Below are positions 1 to 10,289 of a stretch of 48,219 nt of DNA, one piece after another. Within the stretch, counting starts at the first letter, position 1. Each line of letters begins with the position of its first letter. The notes under the pieces were generated by a model. That model searched no databases. It was given only the letters and a program-made list of their open reading frames with translations, and was not told where the DNA came from. Location: assembly GCA_018052825.1 (NCBI GenBank), contig JAGPMN010000007.1:1-48219 (forward strand). Reading direction: 5' to 3'. The DNA comes from Methanothrix sp. Its GTDB lineage: Archaea > Halobacteriota > Methanosarcinia > Methanotrichales > Methanotrichaceae. Position numbers and translations under genes: made by a program.

Positions 1-16
1 CACTGCTCATTCGGAC

Positions 17-81
17 ATGCTACATCTAAGAATCGAGGCTTTGGACCTCTTTTGCCCATTTTGCTACACCCCATGTAGCAT
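17..81. repeat. 9-bp inverted repeat upstream of TPR gene
   Basis: ATGCTACAT (17-25) and ATGTAGCAT (73-81) are perfect inverted arms separated by 47 nt, and they end just before the TATA box of the next gene. A third partial copy of the arm (GCTACA) lies at 63-68. The arrangement could be an operator or a terminator of a gene to the left. The function is unknown. Confidence 0.4.
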
Positions 82-92
82 ATATGAATAGG

Positions 93-102
93 TTATATAA
101 AT
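93..102 (+). promoter_or_regulatory. TATA box for the secreted TPR gene
   Basis: TTATATAAAT is a strong archaeal TATA element. Transcription would begin near 120-125, giving a leader of about 10-15 nt to the ATG at 136. This favours that start over the TTG at 112. Confidence 0.5.
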
Positions 103-135
103 AACAGCCTATTGCAGATTCACGACCATATTTGT

Positions 136-786
136 ATGCCGCAGGAATATAAGAAACCAGCAGGAGGGAGGGAGATAGAGAGAACCGAGGGAAGAGCGCT
201 ATTGCTTATGGCACTTATTTCCAGCGCATTTATCATTTCGTTCGTAAATGCCGTCTCCGGAGATTGCGGCTCCTGCAACCCATGCTGCAATAGTTCAGCC
301 AGGGTGCAGGAAGAGCAGCGCCACTGGACATATGAGGCCTACAGATTCCTCTATTGCGACCAGTGCTATCCGCCGTTCACCCCGGCGTATCATCCCGGCC
401 GGATGGAAAATCAGAGCCCTGAAGAGGAGACGGCCGGGTACTGGCAGGCTAAAGGCGACGAGCTATATCTGGCAGGCAATTATGGAGAGGCTGTGGCAGC
501 CTATCAGGAGGCTTTGAAGCTTGACAGACAGAGCGATGTCGGGATGAATCTGGGCAACTCGCTCTACTTCCTGGGAAGGTATGGGGAGGCACTGGATAGC
601 TACAATGCCAGGCTGAACACAAATCCCCAGGACGAAAATGCCTGGCTGGGAAAGGTTCAGTCGCTTCTTGCCCTCAACCGAACCTCCGAAGCAAATGCAG
701 CCCAAAAGACCCTCGATACCATAAATGGCCGCAATATAACCCGAATTGGATCGGCGAGGATGCCTGTGGCGGTGGGCGGCCGTTAG
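136..786 (+). CDS. Secreted or membrane-anchored TPR protein
   Basis: This 216-residue protein has an N-terminal hydrophobic segment (about residues 21-40) that looks like a signal peptide or anchor. It is followed by a short cysteine-rich stretch (motifs CGSCNPCC and CDQC) and about three tetratricopeptide repeats over residues 95-195, with typical G-N-Y-x-E-A and L-G-N-S-L spacing. TPRs mediate protein-protein contacts, and this one probably acts outside the membrane. The ATG at 136 fits the TATA box. An alternative start (TTG 202 or ATG 208, just before the hydrophobic segment) has a better GGAGG sequence at about 163-175. The four paired cysteines could bind metal or form disulfides. No partner is evident; the next genes are on the opposite strand. 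Confidence 0.7.
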   Translation: MPQEYKKPAGGREIERTEGRALLLMALISSAFIISFVNAVSGDCGSCNPCCNSSARVQEEQRHWTYEAYRFLYCDQCYPPFTPAYHPGRMENQSPEEETAGYWQAKGDELYLAGNYGEAVAAYQEALKLDRQSDVGMNLGNSLYFLGRYGEALDSYNARLNTNPQDENAWLGKVQSLLALNRTSEANAAQKTLDTINGRNITRIGSARMPVAVGGR

Positions 787-792
787 ATACGG

Positions 793-829
793 CCGGGATC
801 GAGGCCACGGTAATCCCGGACCAGCACAT
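793..829. terminator. Possible hairpin after TPR gene
   Basis: CCGGGAT (793-799) and ATCCCGG (823-829) form a perfect 7-bp stem with a 23-nt loop just after the TPR stop codon. There is no T-run, so termination is only a suggestion. Confidence 0.25.
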
Positions 830-922
830 CTTGCGTCTGAAGTTCTGAGCTGGAGATCGCATACGGAAAGCACTAAAATTACATGTGGGCAATATACATA
901 ACCGATTCAGCCAGGGAATGCC

Positions 923-1249
923 CTATGTCTCCCTTTCTAACTTCTCCAGATCATCTGCCCGCACATATTGTTTTGGCAGCATCTCCAACAGTTGATCCGC
1001 CGCCTCATCTGGATCATGTCGAACCGGGAGAAAAGCCTCTGCAATGATGTCAATGTCGCATTTGACCCTTTCCGGGGCGTCGGTGGAGTCGATGCCGTCC
1101 AGGCTAAAACTCTTGATTCCAGCTTCTTTCTGACACCTAATCTCAAGCATCGGCGGATCTTGTTTGCAGAGGTGCTTCCGGATCTTCTCGATCAGAGCAG
1201 CTGCCAGATTCGGCAGGCAGTTCCGCCAATTATCAATTTGCGAGGCCAT
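923..1249 (-). CDS. Hypothetical protein, 108 aa
   Basis: I do not recognise this 108-residue soluble, charged protein. It has no signal peptide or membrane segment. The C-terminal third is acidic and helical (DEAADQLLEMLPK...DDLEKLERE). It lies 75 bp downstream of ogg on the same strand. An AT-rich stretch before it (about 1276-1296, reading AATAAATATAAATTG on the minus strand) could be its own promoter with a near-leaderless start. Overlapping plus-strand frames run into ogg and are judged shadows. Codon use looks similar to the neighbouring genes. Confidence 0.55.
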   Translation of the reverse strand: MASQIDNWRNCLPNLAAALIEKIRKHLCKQDPPMLEIRCQKEAGIKSFSLDGIDSTDAPERVKCDIDIIAEAFLPVRHDPDEAADQLLEMLPKQYVRADDLEKLERET

Positions 1250-1324
1250 TTTACATCATCAATTTTGTCACTCTTTCAATTTATATTTATTTGTTCAATC
1301 ATAAGCTGGAAAAAATATGATCCC

Positions 1325-2005
1325 TCATTTGAAAACCTCTCCCGTCTCCTTATACCAGAGGAGGAGGTCCAGATGTCCCATGGGAATGCCGGCCTGCCGG
1401 GAAAAGACGGTCATCTTCTCTTCGGTTTCCAGGTACAGCCTCTTTGTGATAGAGGAAGGCACCTCATCTATCACCCCCAAAAGGGCCAGATTCTTGAGTA
1501 TGTGACGATCCAGTATTGCCAGATCCTCGCCGAGGCCGATGTTCCTCAGAAAATGGCTGGCTTCCTTGTATCCCATGCCCTTGATATTGTCGGCCAGCCA
1601 CTGCCGCGCTCCGGCTGGGCTGGAGAATGAGGCCAGAGTCTCCCGCATGGATGCGGCGTCGAACCTAGCCTTTGCCAGGCAGATGTACTCGGCCTTTCTA
1701 TGGTTAAACCTGACTCCAGCCAGCTCTTCTGCTATGCTGGCAGGCTCGGCACTGTTCATCATGCACATTGTCTCCAGCCTCTGCACCGCCCTCCAGCATG
1801 TTTTGGCTTTGGACTGGGGGGTGAGCAGGCAGAATGCCAGCTCCCTGAAGAGATCCTCGTCTGAGGCAGTCTTCCAGATGCGGCGGAATTCGGCCAGGCG
1901 CGCCTCGATCTCCGGACGGATGGGGCCGTACAGCTCATGAAGGGCGCTTATGTCGAGCTCAGCTCTAATTTTGCCCTCGATATCGGTGTCGGAAAGAGTT
2001 GCCAT
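1325..2005 (-). CDS. ogg: 8-oxoguanine DNA glycosylase/AP lyase (archaeal Ogg2 type)
   Basis: This base-excision repair enzyme removes 8-oxoguanine and nicks the abasic site. At 226 residues it has the usual length of the archaeal Ogg2 (MjaOgg) family. The helix-hairpin-helix region reads IKGMGYKEASHFLRNIG, supplying the candidate Schiff-base lysine. It is followed by the catalytic aspartate in AILDRHIL, and the C-terminal Lys-containing tail typical of the family is present. It is transcribed divergently from uvrB, so two DNA repair genes share a 113-bp intergenic region. A TATA-like element (CTAAAATACAT on the minus strand, about 2030-2040) gives a very short leader to the ATG at 2005. Confidence 0.9.
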   Translation of the reverse strand: MATLSDTDIEGKIRAELDISALHELYGPIRPEIEARLAEFRRIWKTASDEDLFRELAFCLLTPQSKAKTCWRAVQRLETMCMMNSAEPASIAEELAGVRFNHRKAEYICLAKARFDAASMRETLASFSSPAGARQWLADNIKGMGYKEASHFLRNIGLGEDLAILDRHILKNLALLGVIDEVPSSITKRLYLETEEKMTVFSRQAGIPMGHLDLLLWYKETGEVFK

Positions 2006-2029
2006 CAGACCGCCGTCTTGTGCGCGAAT

Positions 2030-2092
2030 GTATTTTAGGATTTGGCAGCTCTTTTGATTATGTTGCGGGCGCTCACAAGCTCAAGCTTTAAG
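2030..2092. promoter_or_regulatory. Divergent promoter region ogg/uvrB
   Basis: On the minus strand CTAAAATACAT (about 2030-2040) can serve ogg. On the plus strand GCTTTAAGA (about 2084-2092) would start uvrB transcription close to its ATG at 2119. A second TATA-like sequence (CTTTATAAG, 2102-2110) is too close to that ATG to serve it. Confidence 0.4.
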
Positions 2093-2118
2093 AGCCATGC
2101 GCTTTATAAGATGCTCTG

Positions 2119-4146
<2,028 letters not shown>

Positions 4147-4202
4147 AATGCGCGGCCCAAATTCACGAGCTGGATGAAAATGAGATGACCTGAGGCGTTA
4201 GC

Positions 4203-4351
4203 CTGTTGATCGGAGATTCGCCGAATGCGGTCCTCAAGCTCTCTGGCCCATGATCGTGGCCATGATGATCCAGGCCGCCTACAATCTGGTAAATGCGGTC
4301 TGGGTGGCTGGCCTGAGCTCTGCCGCCCTGGCTGCGGTGGGATTTGTGATC
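4203..4351 (+). pseudogene. N-terminal remnant of a MATE-family efflux transporter
   Basis: Translation from 4203 gives LLIGDSPNAVLKLS. After a one-base frame change near 4242-4245 it continues WPMIVAMMIQAAYNLVNAVW and then VAGLSSAALAAVGFVIPL. This matches the conserved first membrane helices of MATE (NorM/DinF) multidrug exporters. The frame then runs out at 4368-4370 after about 55 residues, whereas intact MATE proteins have about 450. It is therefore a frameshifted, truncated relic between uvrB and the next, opposite-strand gene. Confidence 0.7.
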
Positions 4352-4376
4352 CCCCTGCTTCGACTTTTAAATAAAA

Positions 4377-4760
4377 TCAAATATAGTCGCTGACGCCCTT
4401 TCCCGGCCAATGGATCAGCCCTATCACCGCTCCCTTTCTGGTGGCATTGCTGGCTCCTGCATTGGGATCAGCAGCCCGGAATTCATTGATGCTGCTGGTG
4501 TACATATCGGACATCAGGCCACCCGGTGTCATCAGGAAGGCAGGGCTGTCGAATATGGAGGGATTCAAGTTTGTCAGTAACACCGCATTGGGATTGCCCC
4601 AGACGTAATTCGGATCATTTGGATCTATCACTGTGCGGGTGGTGATATTGCTGACTGGATCGCGGTTGGCATTTAATGCATCTGAGGGCGTCAGGGCAAG
4701 GGCGGTCGCCATCAATGCACAAAGGGCTCCAACAATTAAAATGCTAAAGGTCATCTTCAT
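4377..4760 (-). CDS. Small secreted protein, unknown function
   Basis: A 127-residue protein with a clear signal peptide (MKMTFSILIVGALCALMATALA) and a polar mature part rich in Asn, Pro and Asp. I do not recognise the family. The ATG at 4760 is preferred over a GTG at 4769 because GGTGAT lies just upstream of it. It is monocistronic, following the HMG-CoA synthase gene after a T/A-rich terminator-like tract. Confidence 0.6.
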   Translation of the reverse strand: MKMTFSILIVGALCALMATALALTPSDALNANRDPVSNITTRTVIDPNDPNYVWGNPNAVLLTNLNPSIFDSPAFLMTPGGLMSDMYTSSINEFRAADPNAGASNATRKGAVIGLIHWPGKGVSDYI

Positions 4761-4870
4761 ATCAATCACCGATCATCATCGCATAGATTCCCTGGCAATA
4801 AATGCCGTATTTCCCCTACCCCTGGATGCTTTTCGTCATTGAAGATTATATCTCTTGCGGTATGGCCGTG

Positions 4871-4887
4871 TTTTTTTTTTAAAAAAA
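4871..4887 (-). terminator. T/A-rich terminator of HMG-CoA synthase gene
   Basis: Ten Ts followed by seven As lie 8 bp past the HMG-CoA synthase stop codon. Read on the minus strand this gives an oligo-T tract, the usual archaeal intrinsic termination signal. Confidence 0.5.
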
Positions 4888-4894
4888 TATAATA

Positions 4895-6319
4895 TTACTC
4901 AATATATTCATAATGTCTATATCCCTGGCCATCCACTCCTGCCAGGATAAACTCTCCCGCAGGCTTCAAAATGCTCCTCTCCGCCTTCCCTTCGTGAAGC
5001 CTCTCATAATCGGCGAGGGAGACCTCGCGCCTCTCCTGCAGCCGCTGCAGTAGACCCAGCCCAGCAACCTCCTCAGCCCGCGGCTGGACTGTAGCCGAGA
5101 AGAATAGTGCAGAGCAGCCGCTTCCGTACGCAGCAAATCCCAGCCTCTCTCCGGGCATCAGCTTCTGCGCCTCCATGAGGCTTGCGAGGCCCAAATATAT
5201 CGATCCGGTGTAGATGTTTCCTACCTGGCGGGAGAGGAGGGCCGTATCTTTCACCTTGGCCTCGAACGCCTGCAAAAACGTCCGGCTGCGAGAGAAGCGC
5301 CGGGAGTAGTCCGCCTCCGCCGCCTGAAGTTCACCGGTATCCCTGAACTCTTCGGCCAGCGGCTCGTCTCCGATCTCGGCCTCGACTGCTTCCTGCTGCC
5401 GGCTTTTCTTTCTCTTACTGCTCCTCTTCCAGTCGTGCCTGAATATGGCAGCAGAGGCGTATTCTATCATGCGTGGATAGGGGATGTGAAAGAGGATGCG
5501 GTCCATGAAATCAGTTACGCAGCAGCCCTCCGGCGGGCGGATAATGCCTCGCCTCCCGGCCCTTGCAGCAAATGAGTCGAAGGCCCCCTGTACTGCATCC
5601 AGATAGCACTGATTGCTGTGCTTTCCGTTGACCACGGCGGTCGCGCATCCCATAGGCCGGAAGAAGTCATTTTCGTCTCTTGAGAATGCCCCCCAGACCT
5701 GCTCGATGGCCAGAAGCCTGGGATCTCTCTTCACAAGCAGGGCGACGCTGCCAGCCCCCTGTGTGTACTCCCCGGAGGATGACAGAGGATACCTGGCTAT
5801 GTCTGAGGCGATGACAACGCCTGCTTTTTCTCTCTCCAGATCTCCTTCTGCCCCTCCATCCTCCATACGATCCTGGAAGGCCGCCCAGTAGCAGAGGCTC
5901 TCCAGGGCGAATGTCGTGCCTATGCAGGCAGCCTTGAACTCAACTGTCTCGCACTCGTGGAAGGAGCCCTTCCCGTAGAGCTGCTCCATCATGCCAATGA
6001 CATAGGTTCCCAGAGCCTTGGCCTCGTCGGGAGCCGACTCCGTCCCCACATAGATCTTGTCTATATCTTCAGGCCTGAGCCCTGAGCGCCTCATCAGATC
6101 GAGCAGGGCATTGGCTGCCATGGTGGCAGCATCCTCATGGGCATCGGCAACCGCCATCTTCTCAATTCCGATTCCCTTGAGCAGCTTGCCAGGATCTATG
6201 CCCCTCTGCCTGGAAAACTCCCCCGCCAGGGGAAGATAGAGCCTGGGCACATAGACAGAAATATCGTCGATTCCCACCACCTGTGCGGCCGGCTTAGCTT
6301 TTGAATCGAATTTCTTCAT
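4895..6319 (-). CDS. Hydroxymethylglutaryl-CoA synthase, long bacterial-like form
   Basis: Condenses acetyl-CoA with acetoacetyl-CoA to HMG-CoA, the second step of the mevalonate route to archaeal isoprenoid lipids. The thiolase-fold catalytic residues are visible: Glu94 in GTESAPDEAK, the acyl-enzyme Cys132 in FKAACIG, and His278 in LFHIPYPRM. The N-terminus (VVGIDDISVYVP) and the YPLSSSGEYTQGAGSVAL block resemble bacterial/eukaryotic MvaS. At 474 residues it is well above the usual ~350 of archaeal HMG-CoA synthases. A charged, Lys/Arg- and Glu-rich insert occupies about residues 294-335. The usual archaeal neighbours (acetoacetyl-CoA thiolase and DUF35 OB-fold gene) are absent. A TATA-like GATTAAATATGG on the minus strand (about 6412-6424) lies upstream. 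Confidence 0.92.
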   Translation of the reverse strand: MKKFDSKAKPAAQVVGIDDISVYVPRLYLPLAGEFSRQRGIDPGKLLKGIGIEKMAVADAHEDAATMAANALLDLMRRSGLRPEDIDKIYVGTESAPDEAKALGTYVIGMMEQLYGKGSFHECETVEFKAACIGTTFALESLCYWAAFQDRMEDGGAEGDLEREKAGVVIASDIARYPLSSSGEYTQGAGSVALLVKRDPRLLAIEQVWGAFSRDENDFFRPMGCATAVVNGKHSNQCYLDAVQGAFDSFAARAGRRGIIRPPEGCCVTDFMDRILFHIPYPRMIEYASAAIFRHDWKRSSKRKKSRQQEAVEAEIGDEPLAEEFRDTGELQAAEADYSRRFSRSRTFLQAFEAKVKDTALLSRQVGNIYTGSIYLGLASLMEAQKLMPGERLGFAAYGSGCSALFFSATVQPRAEEVAGLGLLQRLQERREVSLADYERLHEGKAERSILKPAGEFILAGVDGQGYRHYEYIE

Positions 6320-6515
6320 ACTCCCCTTGGCCTTCTAATTTTTTGCTTGGCATTTCTTGCCGAGCAGTGCAGGCAGAATGTTATTTCAGGTTTGCGCTGC
6401 TAGGTAGCGAGTCTCCATATTTAATCGGCCTTGTGCTCATATGCTCCTGCTGGGTGTAGCAATTGGGAAAGAGAGAGCCCAGGCCTCGATTATTGGATAT
6501 AGCATGCCCCGATGC

Positions 6516-7223
6516 TTACACCGGGGTGCGCCGCCGCCGTTTGACTATCTCCACCCCGCCCTTACCCCCCAGGTAGAGCTCGTCGAGATTCTCGAATATA
6601 CCGTGATCAACGGCCCCAGGTATCCTGCTCAGCTTCGCAGCCAGGGCCGGCGGGTCATATATGGTCCCAAAGCCCACATCAAGCACGAAGTTGCCGTTGT
6701 CCGTTATCACCGGCCCGTCCTTCATCCTGCCCAGGCGCAGCACCGGCTCGCCACCCAGATCTCGGAGCTGCAGCTCTGCTGGCCGGTAGGCGAAGGGCAG
6801 CACCTCCACAGGCACCGCTGCCGTGAGCTTTTTCACATACTTGCTTTCATCTGCCACTATCACAAAGCGCAGTGCAGCGCAGGCCACAACCCTCTCCCTC
6901 GCGTGAGCCGCGCCGCCTCCTTTGATGACGAACAGATCTGCATCCACCTGATCGGCGCCATCTATGGCCAGGTCCAGGACCGGGTGCTGGTTGAGGGTGG
7001 TCAGATCGATGCCGCACTCGATGGCCAGGCTCTCCGCCTGAAACGATGTGGGAACTCCCAAAAAATCGAGACCTTCCTCCCTGACCCTGGCCCCAAGCCG
7101 CCTGATTGTCCAGGCCGCTGTCGAGCCGGTGCCAAGGCCCACCACCATGCCGCTCTTCACCAGATCGGCCGCAGCCTCCCCGGCCAGCCTCTTGGCATCT
7201 GCATTGGCATAGACGTCCTTCAT
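6516..7223 (-). CDS. rpiA: Ribose-5-phosphate isomerase A
   Basis: Interconverts ribose-5-phosphate and ribulose-5-phosphate, supplying ribose for nucleotides. It has 235 residues, the normal length. The phosphate/substrate loops are GLGTGSTA (about residues 29-36), the DGADQVD motif with catalytic Asp (about 88-94), and [10 protein letters not shown] with the catalytic Glu. It is the last gene of the minus-strand run that begins at prf1, 9 bp after the sepS stop codon, so it is probably cotranscribed. Confidence 0.95.
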   Translation of the reverse strand: MKDVYANADAKRLAGEAAADLVKSGMVVGLGTGSTAAWTIRRLGARVREEGLDFLGVPTSFQAESLAIECGIDLTTLNQHPVLDLAIDGADQVDADLFVIKGGGAAHARERVVACAALRFVIVADESKYVKKLTAAVPVEVLPFAYRPAELQLRDLGGEPVLRLGRMKDGPVITDNGNFVLDVGFGTIYDPPALAAKLSRIPGAVDHGIFENLDELYLGGKGGVEIVKRRRRTPV

Positions 7224-7232
7224 TTAAACCAT

Positions 7233-8846
7233 CTATCCGACAATCTCGCTCTTCACAGTGGTGAACACCGGCCCCCTCAGGTCCATCTTGTGCTTGTAGC
7301 TGGTGATGTACCTCTCCAGAGCGGGATGGATCTTGATGTTGATGTCCGCAGGCCCTCTCACTATCCTCGCCCGTATCTCAGACCCTCTGCCGGCCATGGC
7401 CGCCTCTTCCACATCGAAGGCGGCCTGTGAGGCAAACGAGTCTATGTAGCGGATGCCTGTGGTAACGCCCTCGGAAAAGGCCTCCTCCCAGCGGGCTGTT
7501 CTGGGTATGCCCATGATGTTGCCCTTGTATACCACTACCTCATTGAAGGCCGCCGGGCCGCAGAGCTTGGTGTTCTCCTCAGGCTCGACCACAGAGACCC
7601 TCACCTTCCTGCCGAAGAGCTCCCCCTCCCAGGCGACAAATGAGCATGGTGACGGAGACTCGCCGTGCTCGGCGCAGACTGCCACCACTGCATCGGCTAT
7701 GGCCCGACCTGCGAGCGTGGCCGGGACTTTATCGACGCGGATCATCTGCGCCATCTCCCGGGCAGATAGATGCCAGTCGGTCTGGAACTGCGGGTATGAG
7801 AGGGCTCGCAGGTCCTGGGCGCTATACAATATCATGGCCAGCCTCTCCACACCCAGCCCCAGGTTCATGACCGGGTAGGGTATGTCATACTGGGAGAGGG
7901 CGGTGGGCGAGTAGATGCCGAATGTGGCCACCTCTACCCAGCCGCTCTTGTACTTGGTTGCCGACCCGACCAGGCCGGGATGATAGGCGTAGACCTCGAT
8001 CTGCGTTCCCGGAGTGTAGTACTTGCTCCTCTTGTCGTCCGGCCGGAACTGAAACTTCTCAAAGCCGAACTGGGAGAGAAGGCCGTCAGCCACCGCCTTT
8101 CCGTCCTCGACGCTCACATCCTCATCCATGATCACGCAGCTGGCCGAGTAGTAGCTCATAAGGCGGGCTGCATCCTCAGCCTGCTCTCTTCTAAAGCAGC
8201 GGTCCACAGAGAAGAGCCGCAGCGGCAGCTTTGTCCTGTAGTGCAGACTGGATAGCGTCAGAAACCAGCCGGATGTCATGTGGCTTCGCAGTGTGCGGGT
8301 GGTGGGTTCGGGCTTCAGCTCCCGGAACTCGGGAAAGACCTTCTCCAGGATCGCCGAGATCAGAGCGTCATTTGCCCCCAGTGCCTTTGAGATCTCAGAT
8401 ACCAGGTCGTCTCCCTCCACCCTTCCCTTCTTGTAGCCGTGCAGTATCTGGCGGAGGGCCTCTGCCTCATCTGCCGACATCTGCCTGCCCAAAAGGGCGC
8501 TGACCTGCTCGATCCTCTCATCGGACATGCCGATGTCCGGCCTGGGCAGGCCTGCCAGATAGAAGCAGCGGTCCAGCACAGCGAGCGCCTCGGAGCCGAA
8601 CTGGCGGTAGACATCAGCAGCATCGACGATCACCGGATTCATGGCCTCTGTGAAGCCCAGGCGGATGTAGGCCTCCCGAAGCCTCTGCACCGTATCGAAT
8701 ATGGGATGCACCACACCGAAGGAGTAGCTGTTTCTGGGGTACATCTCATTGAGTGATGGCCTGCCCAGATACTCCCTTCCCTGCTGCCAGGCCATCTCGA
8801 AGTCCTGCCTGGCAGCCTCTTTAATCTGGCTGGGATCAAACTTCAT
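7233..8846 (-). CDS. sepS: O-phosphoseryl-tRNA(Cys) synthetase (SepRS)
   Basis: Class II aminoacyl-tRNA synthetase that charges tRNA(Cys) with O-phosphoserine; SepCysS then converts it to Cys-tRNA. This indirect route is found mainly in methanogens and Archaeoglobus. Starting at the ATG at 8846 (MKFDPSQIKE) gives 537 residues, the length of characterised SepRS. The N-terminal FDPSQIKEAARQDFEMAW, MYPRNSYSFGVVHPIFDTVQ and RCFRREQAEDA blocks are family hallmarks, and the class II motif 3 region is at NLGLGVERLAMILY. A GTG at 8861 is possible but lies inside the upstream gene. The start overlaps the translin-like stop by 11 bp, so the two are translationally coupled. The SepCysS partner is not in the window. 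Confidence 0.96.
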   Translation of the reverse strand: MKFDPSQIKEAARQDFEMAWQQGREYLGRPSLNEMYPRNSYSFGVVHPIFDTVQRLREAYIRLGFTEAMNPVIVDAADVYRQFGSEALAVLDRCFYLAGLPRPDIGMSDERIEQVSALLGRQMSADEAEALRQILHGYKKGRVEGDDLVSEISKALGANDALISAILEKVFPEFRELKPEPTTRTLRSHMTSGWFLTLSSLHYRTKLPLRLFSVDRCFRREQAEDAARLMSYYSASCVIMDEDVSVEDGKAVADGLLSQFGFEKFQFRPDDKRSKYYTPGTQIEVYAYHPGLVGSATKYKSGWVEVATFGIYSPTALSQYDIPYPVMNLGLGVERLAMILYSAQDLRALSYPQFQTDWHLSAREMAQMIRVDKVPATLAGRAIADAVVAVCAEHGESPSPCSFVAWEGELFGRKVRVSVVEPEENTKLCGPAAFNEVVVYKGNIMGIPRTARWEEAFSEGVTTGIRYIDSFASQAAFDVEEAAMAGRGSEIRARIVRGPADINIKIHPALERYITSYKHKMDLRGPVFTTVKSEIVG

Positions 8847-9516
8847 ACTCGGTCTCTCCATATTTTAAAGGGCGCTTTATGCTGCCCGGCTCCTGGAAGC
8901 GGCTGAGCTGCTCCTGCATCCGGGCCAGCTCAAGGGCACTGGTCAGATCCCCTCTCGTCCTCTCCAGCATCGACCTACTCAGATCGCTCTTGCGCCGCAG
9001 GCCGCGGGCAATGGCATCCGGGTAGTCAAAGAGCATGAGCAGGTGATATATCTCCTCCATCACCTCAAGGAAGAACTCGCCTTCAGCCGCCCTGCCCTCT
9101 CGAATCAGGTCCAGGATGTGCCGGCGCAGCTCCCCTGTTGCGTCTCCCAGGCCCGCCAGATAATTTACCGGCTCCACACCCACCTCCTCTGGGGCGGGAA
9201 CGGCATGGCATGTTATGATGCTGTAGACACAGAGGGCTTCAGCATACTCCTGCTCAGCTCCGTCCACAAATCCGGCGTAGCGCACATCCTGGTGCCCGGC
9301 CAGTGCCAGCCGGATCTTCTCCAGCCCTGCTGCCGCCTCGGCATTCAGCCTCTCTGCGGAGGCGATCTCTCCCCTGTGCACGGAGCGTATGGATGAGGAG
9401 CAGTTGCGGATGGCCTCCCTGCAGAGGCGAATGGCCTCTTCGCGGGCACGGTCCTTGGCATCAAAGCAGGCCAGCATTCTGCCGGAAAGGCTCTCAAGGA
9501 TTGACAAATCATTCAT
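8836..9516 (-). CDS. Translin-family protein
   Basis: A 226-residue all-helical protein resembling archaeal translin/TRAX homologues, which form octameric ring-like ribonucleases or single-strand nucleic-acid binders. The recognisable parts are the N-terminal helix with REEAIRLCREAIRNCSSSIRSVH, the block YAGFVDGAEQEYAEALCVYSI, and the C-terminal IYHLLMLFDYPDAIARGLRRKSDLSRSMLERTR region (conserved YP/D-AI...R-K-D...R). It overlaps sepS by 11 bp and follows the isomerase gene by 1 bp. A role in tRNA or mRNA processing would fit the operon but is inference. Confidence 0.85.
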   Translation of the reverse strand: MNDLSILESLSGRMLACFDAKDRAREEAIRLCREAIRNCSSSIRSVHRGEIASAERLNAEAAAGLEKIRLALAGHQDVRYAGFVDGAEQEYAEALCVYSIITCHAVPAPEEVGVEPVNYLAGLGDATGELRRHILDLIREGRAAEGEFFLEVMEEIYHLLMLFDYPDAIARGLRRKSDLSRSMLERTRGDLTSALELARMQEQLSRFQEPGSIKRPLKYGETEYEV

Positions 9517-9517
9517 C

Positions 9518-10264
9518 TCACTGATGATTTAAAAGCTTCTTCAAGCGGTCCACCGACCGCCTCCCCTCTTCCAGGGAGCGGGACTCGGTCACAATCCGGC
9601 CCCTGTAGTCATTGAGGGCCAGGGCAACCTTCTTCCAGGGAACAGTACCGTTTCCCACAGGCAGGTGCTCGTCTCTCTCCCCGTGATTGTCATGGGCATG
9701 GATGTGAATCATTTTCTCCTTAAGCTTTAAAAAGCCCTCCACATTTCCGTTGGTATTTGCATGGCCCACATCAAATATGAAGCCCACATTCTCCCTGTCC
9801 ACAGTCTCTATGATCCCGGAGATCTCCTCAGGCCTGCGTCCCAAAATGGCTGGCATGTTCACCATGTTCTCAACTGCGATCTTCATGTCCAGATCGGAGG
9901 CGTGGTCGCAGAGCTGCTGGATGCCGAGGATGCTCTGCGACCAGGCGGCGTCGGGCATCTGCACCCCCAGGGGGGAGAGGTGGCCGGGGTGAAGCACAGC
10001 CAGGCGGGAGAAGCCGTATGCCAGATCCAGGCAGCCCTTCATCTGCCGCACGGTCTCCTCCCAGATGGGCTGGTTGAGGGAGGCCAGGTTCAGATCTGAG
10101 TAGGGAAGGTGAATGGTGATCACGAGGCCGGTGCTCTCCACGATCTGCCTGGCCTCGTGCAGGTTTTCCCTCGTCAGCCTTTGCCTGCCCTCATTGACTA
10201 TCTCCCAGCCGCTGTAGCCCAGATCTTTCAGCTCATAGGCCCAGTCGAAGGGACGGTCCACCAT
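9518..10264 (-). CDS. TIM-barrel sugar phosphate isomerase/epimerase-like protein
   Basis: A 248-residue protein of the xylose isomerase-like/AP endonuclease 2 superfamily. Metal-site motifs are visible: Glu in AVENMVN, Asp/His in FDVGHAN, His in IHIHAHDNHGERDEH, and the terminal Glu in GRIVTESRSLEE. The substrate is unknown. Homologous N-termini usually contain an S-F-S-S-like strand before the PFDWAYEL segment. Such a strand (FSFSSSK) is encoded in frame just upstream of ATG 10264. The true start may therefore be a CTG at 10288 (8 nt after GGAGG) rather than this ATG. It sits inside the prf1-rpiA operon. Confidence 0.85.
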   Translation of the reverse strand: MVDRPFDWAYELKDLGYSGWEIVNEGRQRLTRENLHEARQIVESTGLVITIHLPYSDLNLASLNQPIWEETVRQMKGCLDLAYGFSRLAVLHPGHLSPLGVQMPDAAWSQSILGIQQLCDHASDLDMKIAVENMVNMPAILGRRPEEISGIIETVDRENVGFIFDVGHANTNGNVEGFLKLKEKMIHIHAHDNHGERDEHLPVGNGTVPWKKVALALNDYRGRIVTESRSLEEGRRSVDRLKKLLNHQ

Positions 10265-10289
10265 CTTGCTGGATGAAAAGCTGAACAGA

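Noticed and set aside
968-1630. 220-residue plus-strand frame
   Set aside because: Overlaps the clear ogg gene; low-complexity translation.
6441-7430. 329-residue plus-strand frame opposite rpiA and the sepS end
   Set aside because: Shadow of two well-identified minus-strand genes; no family features.
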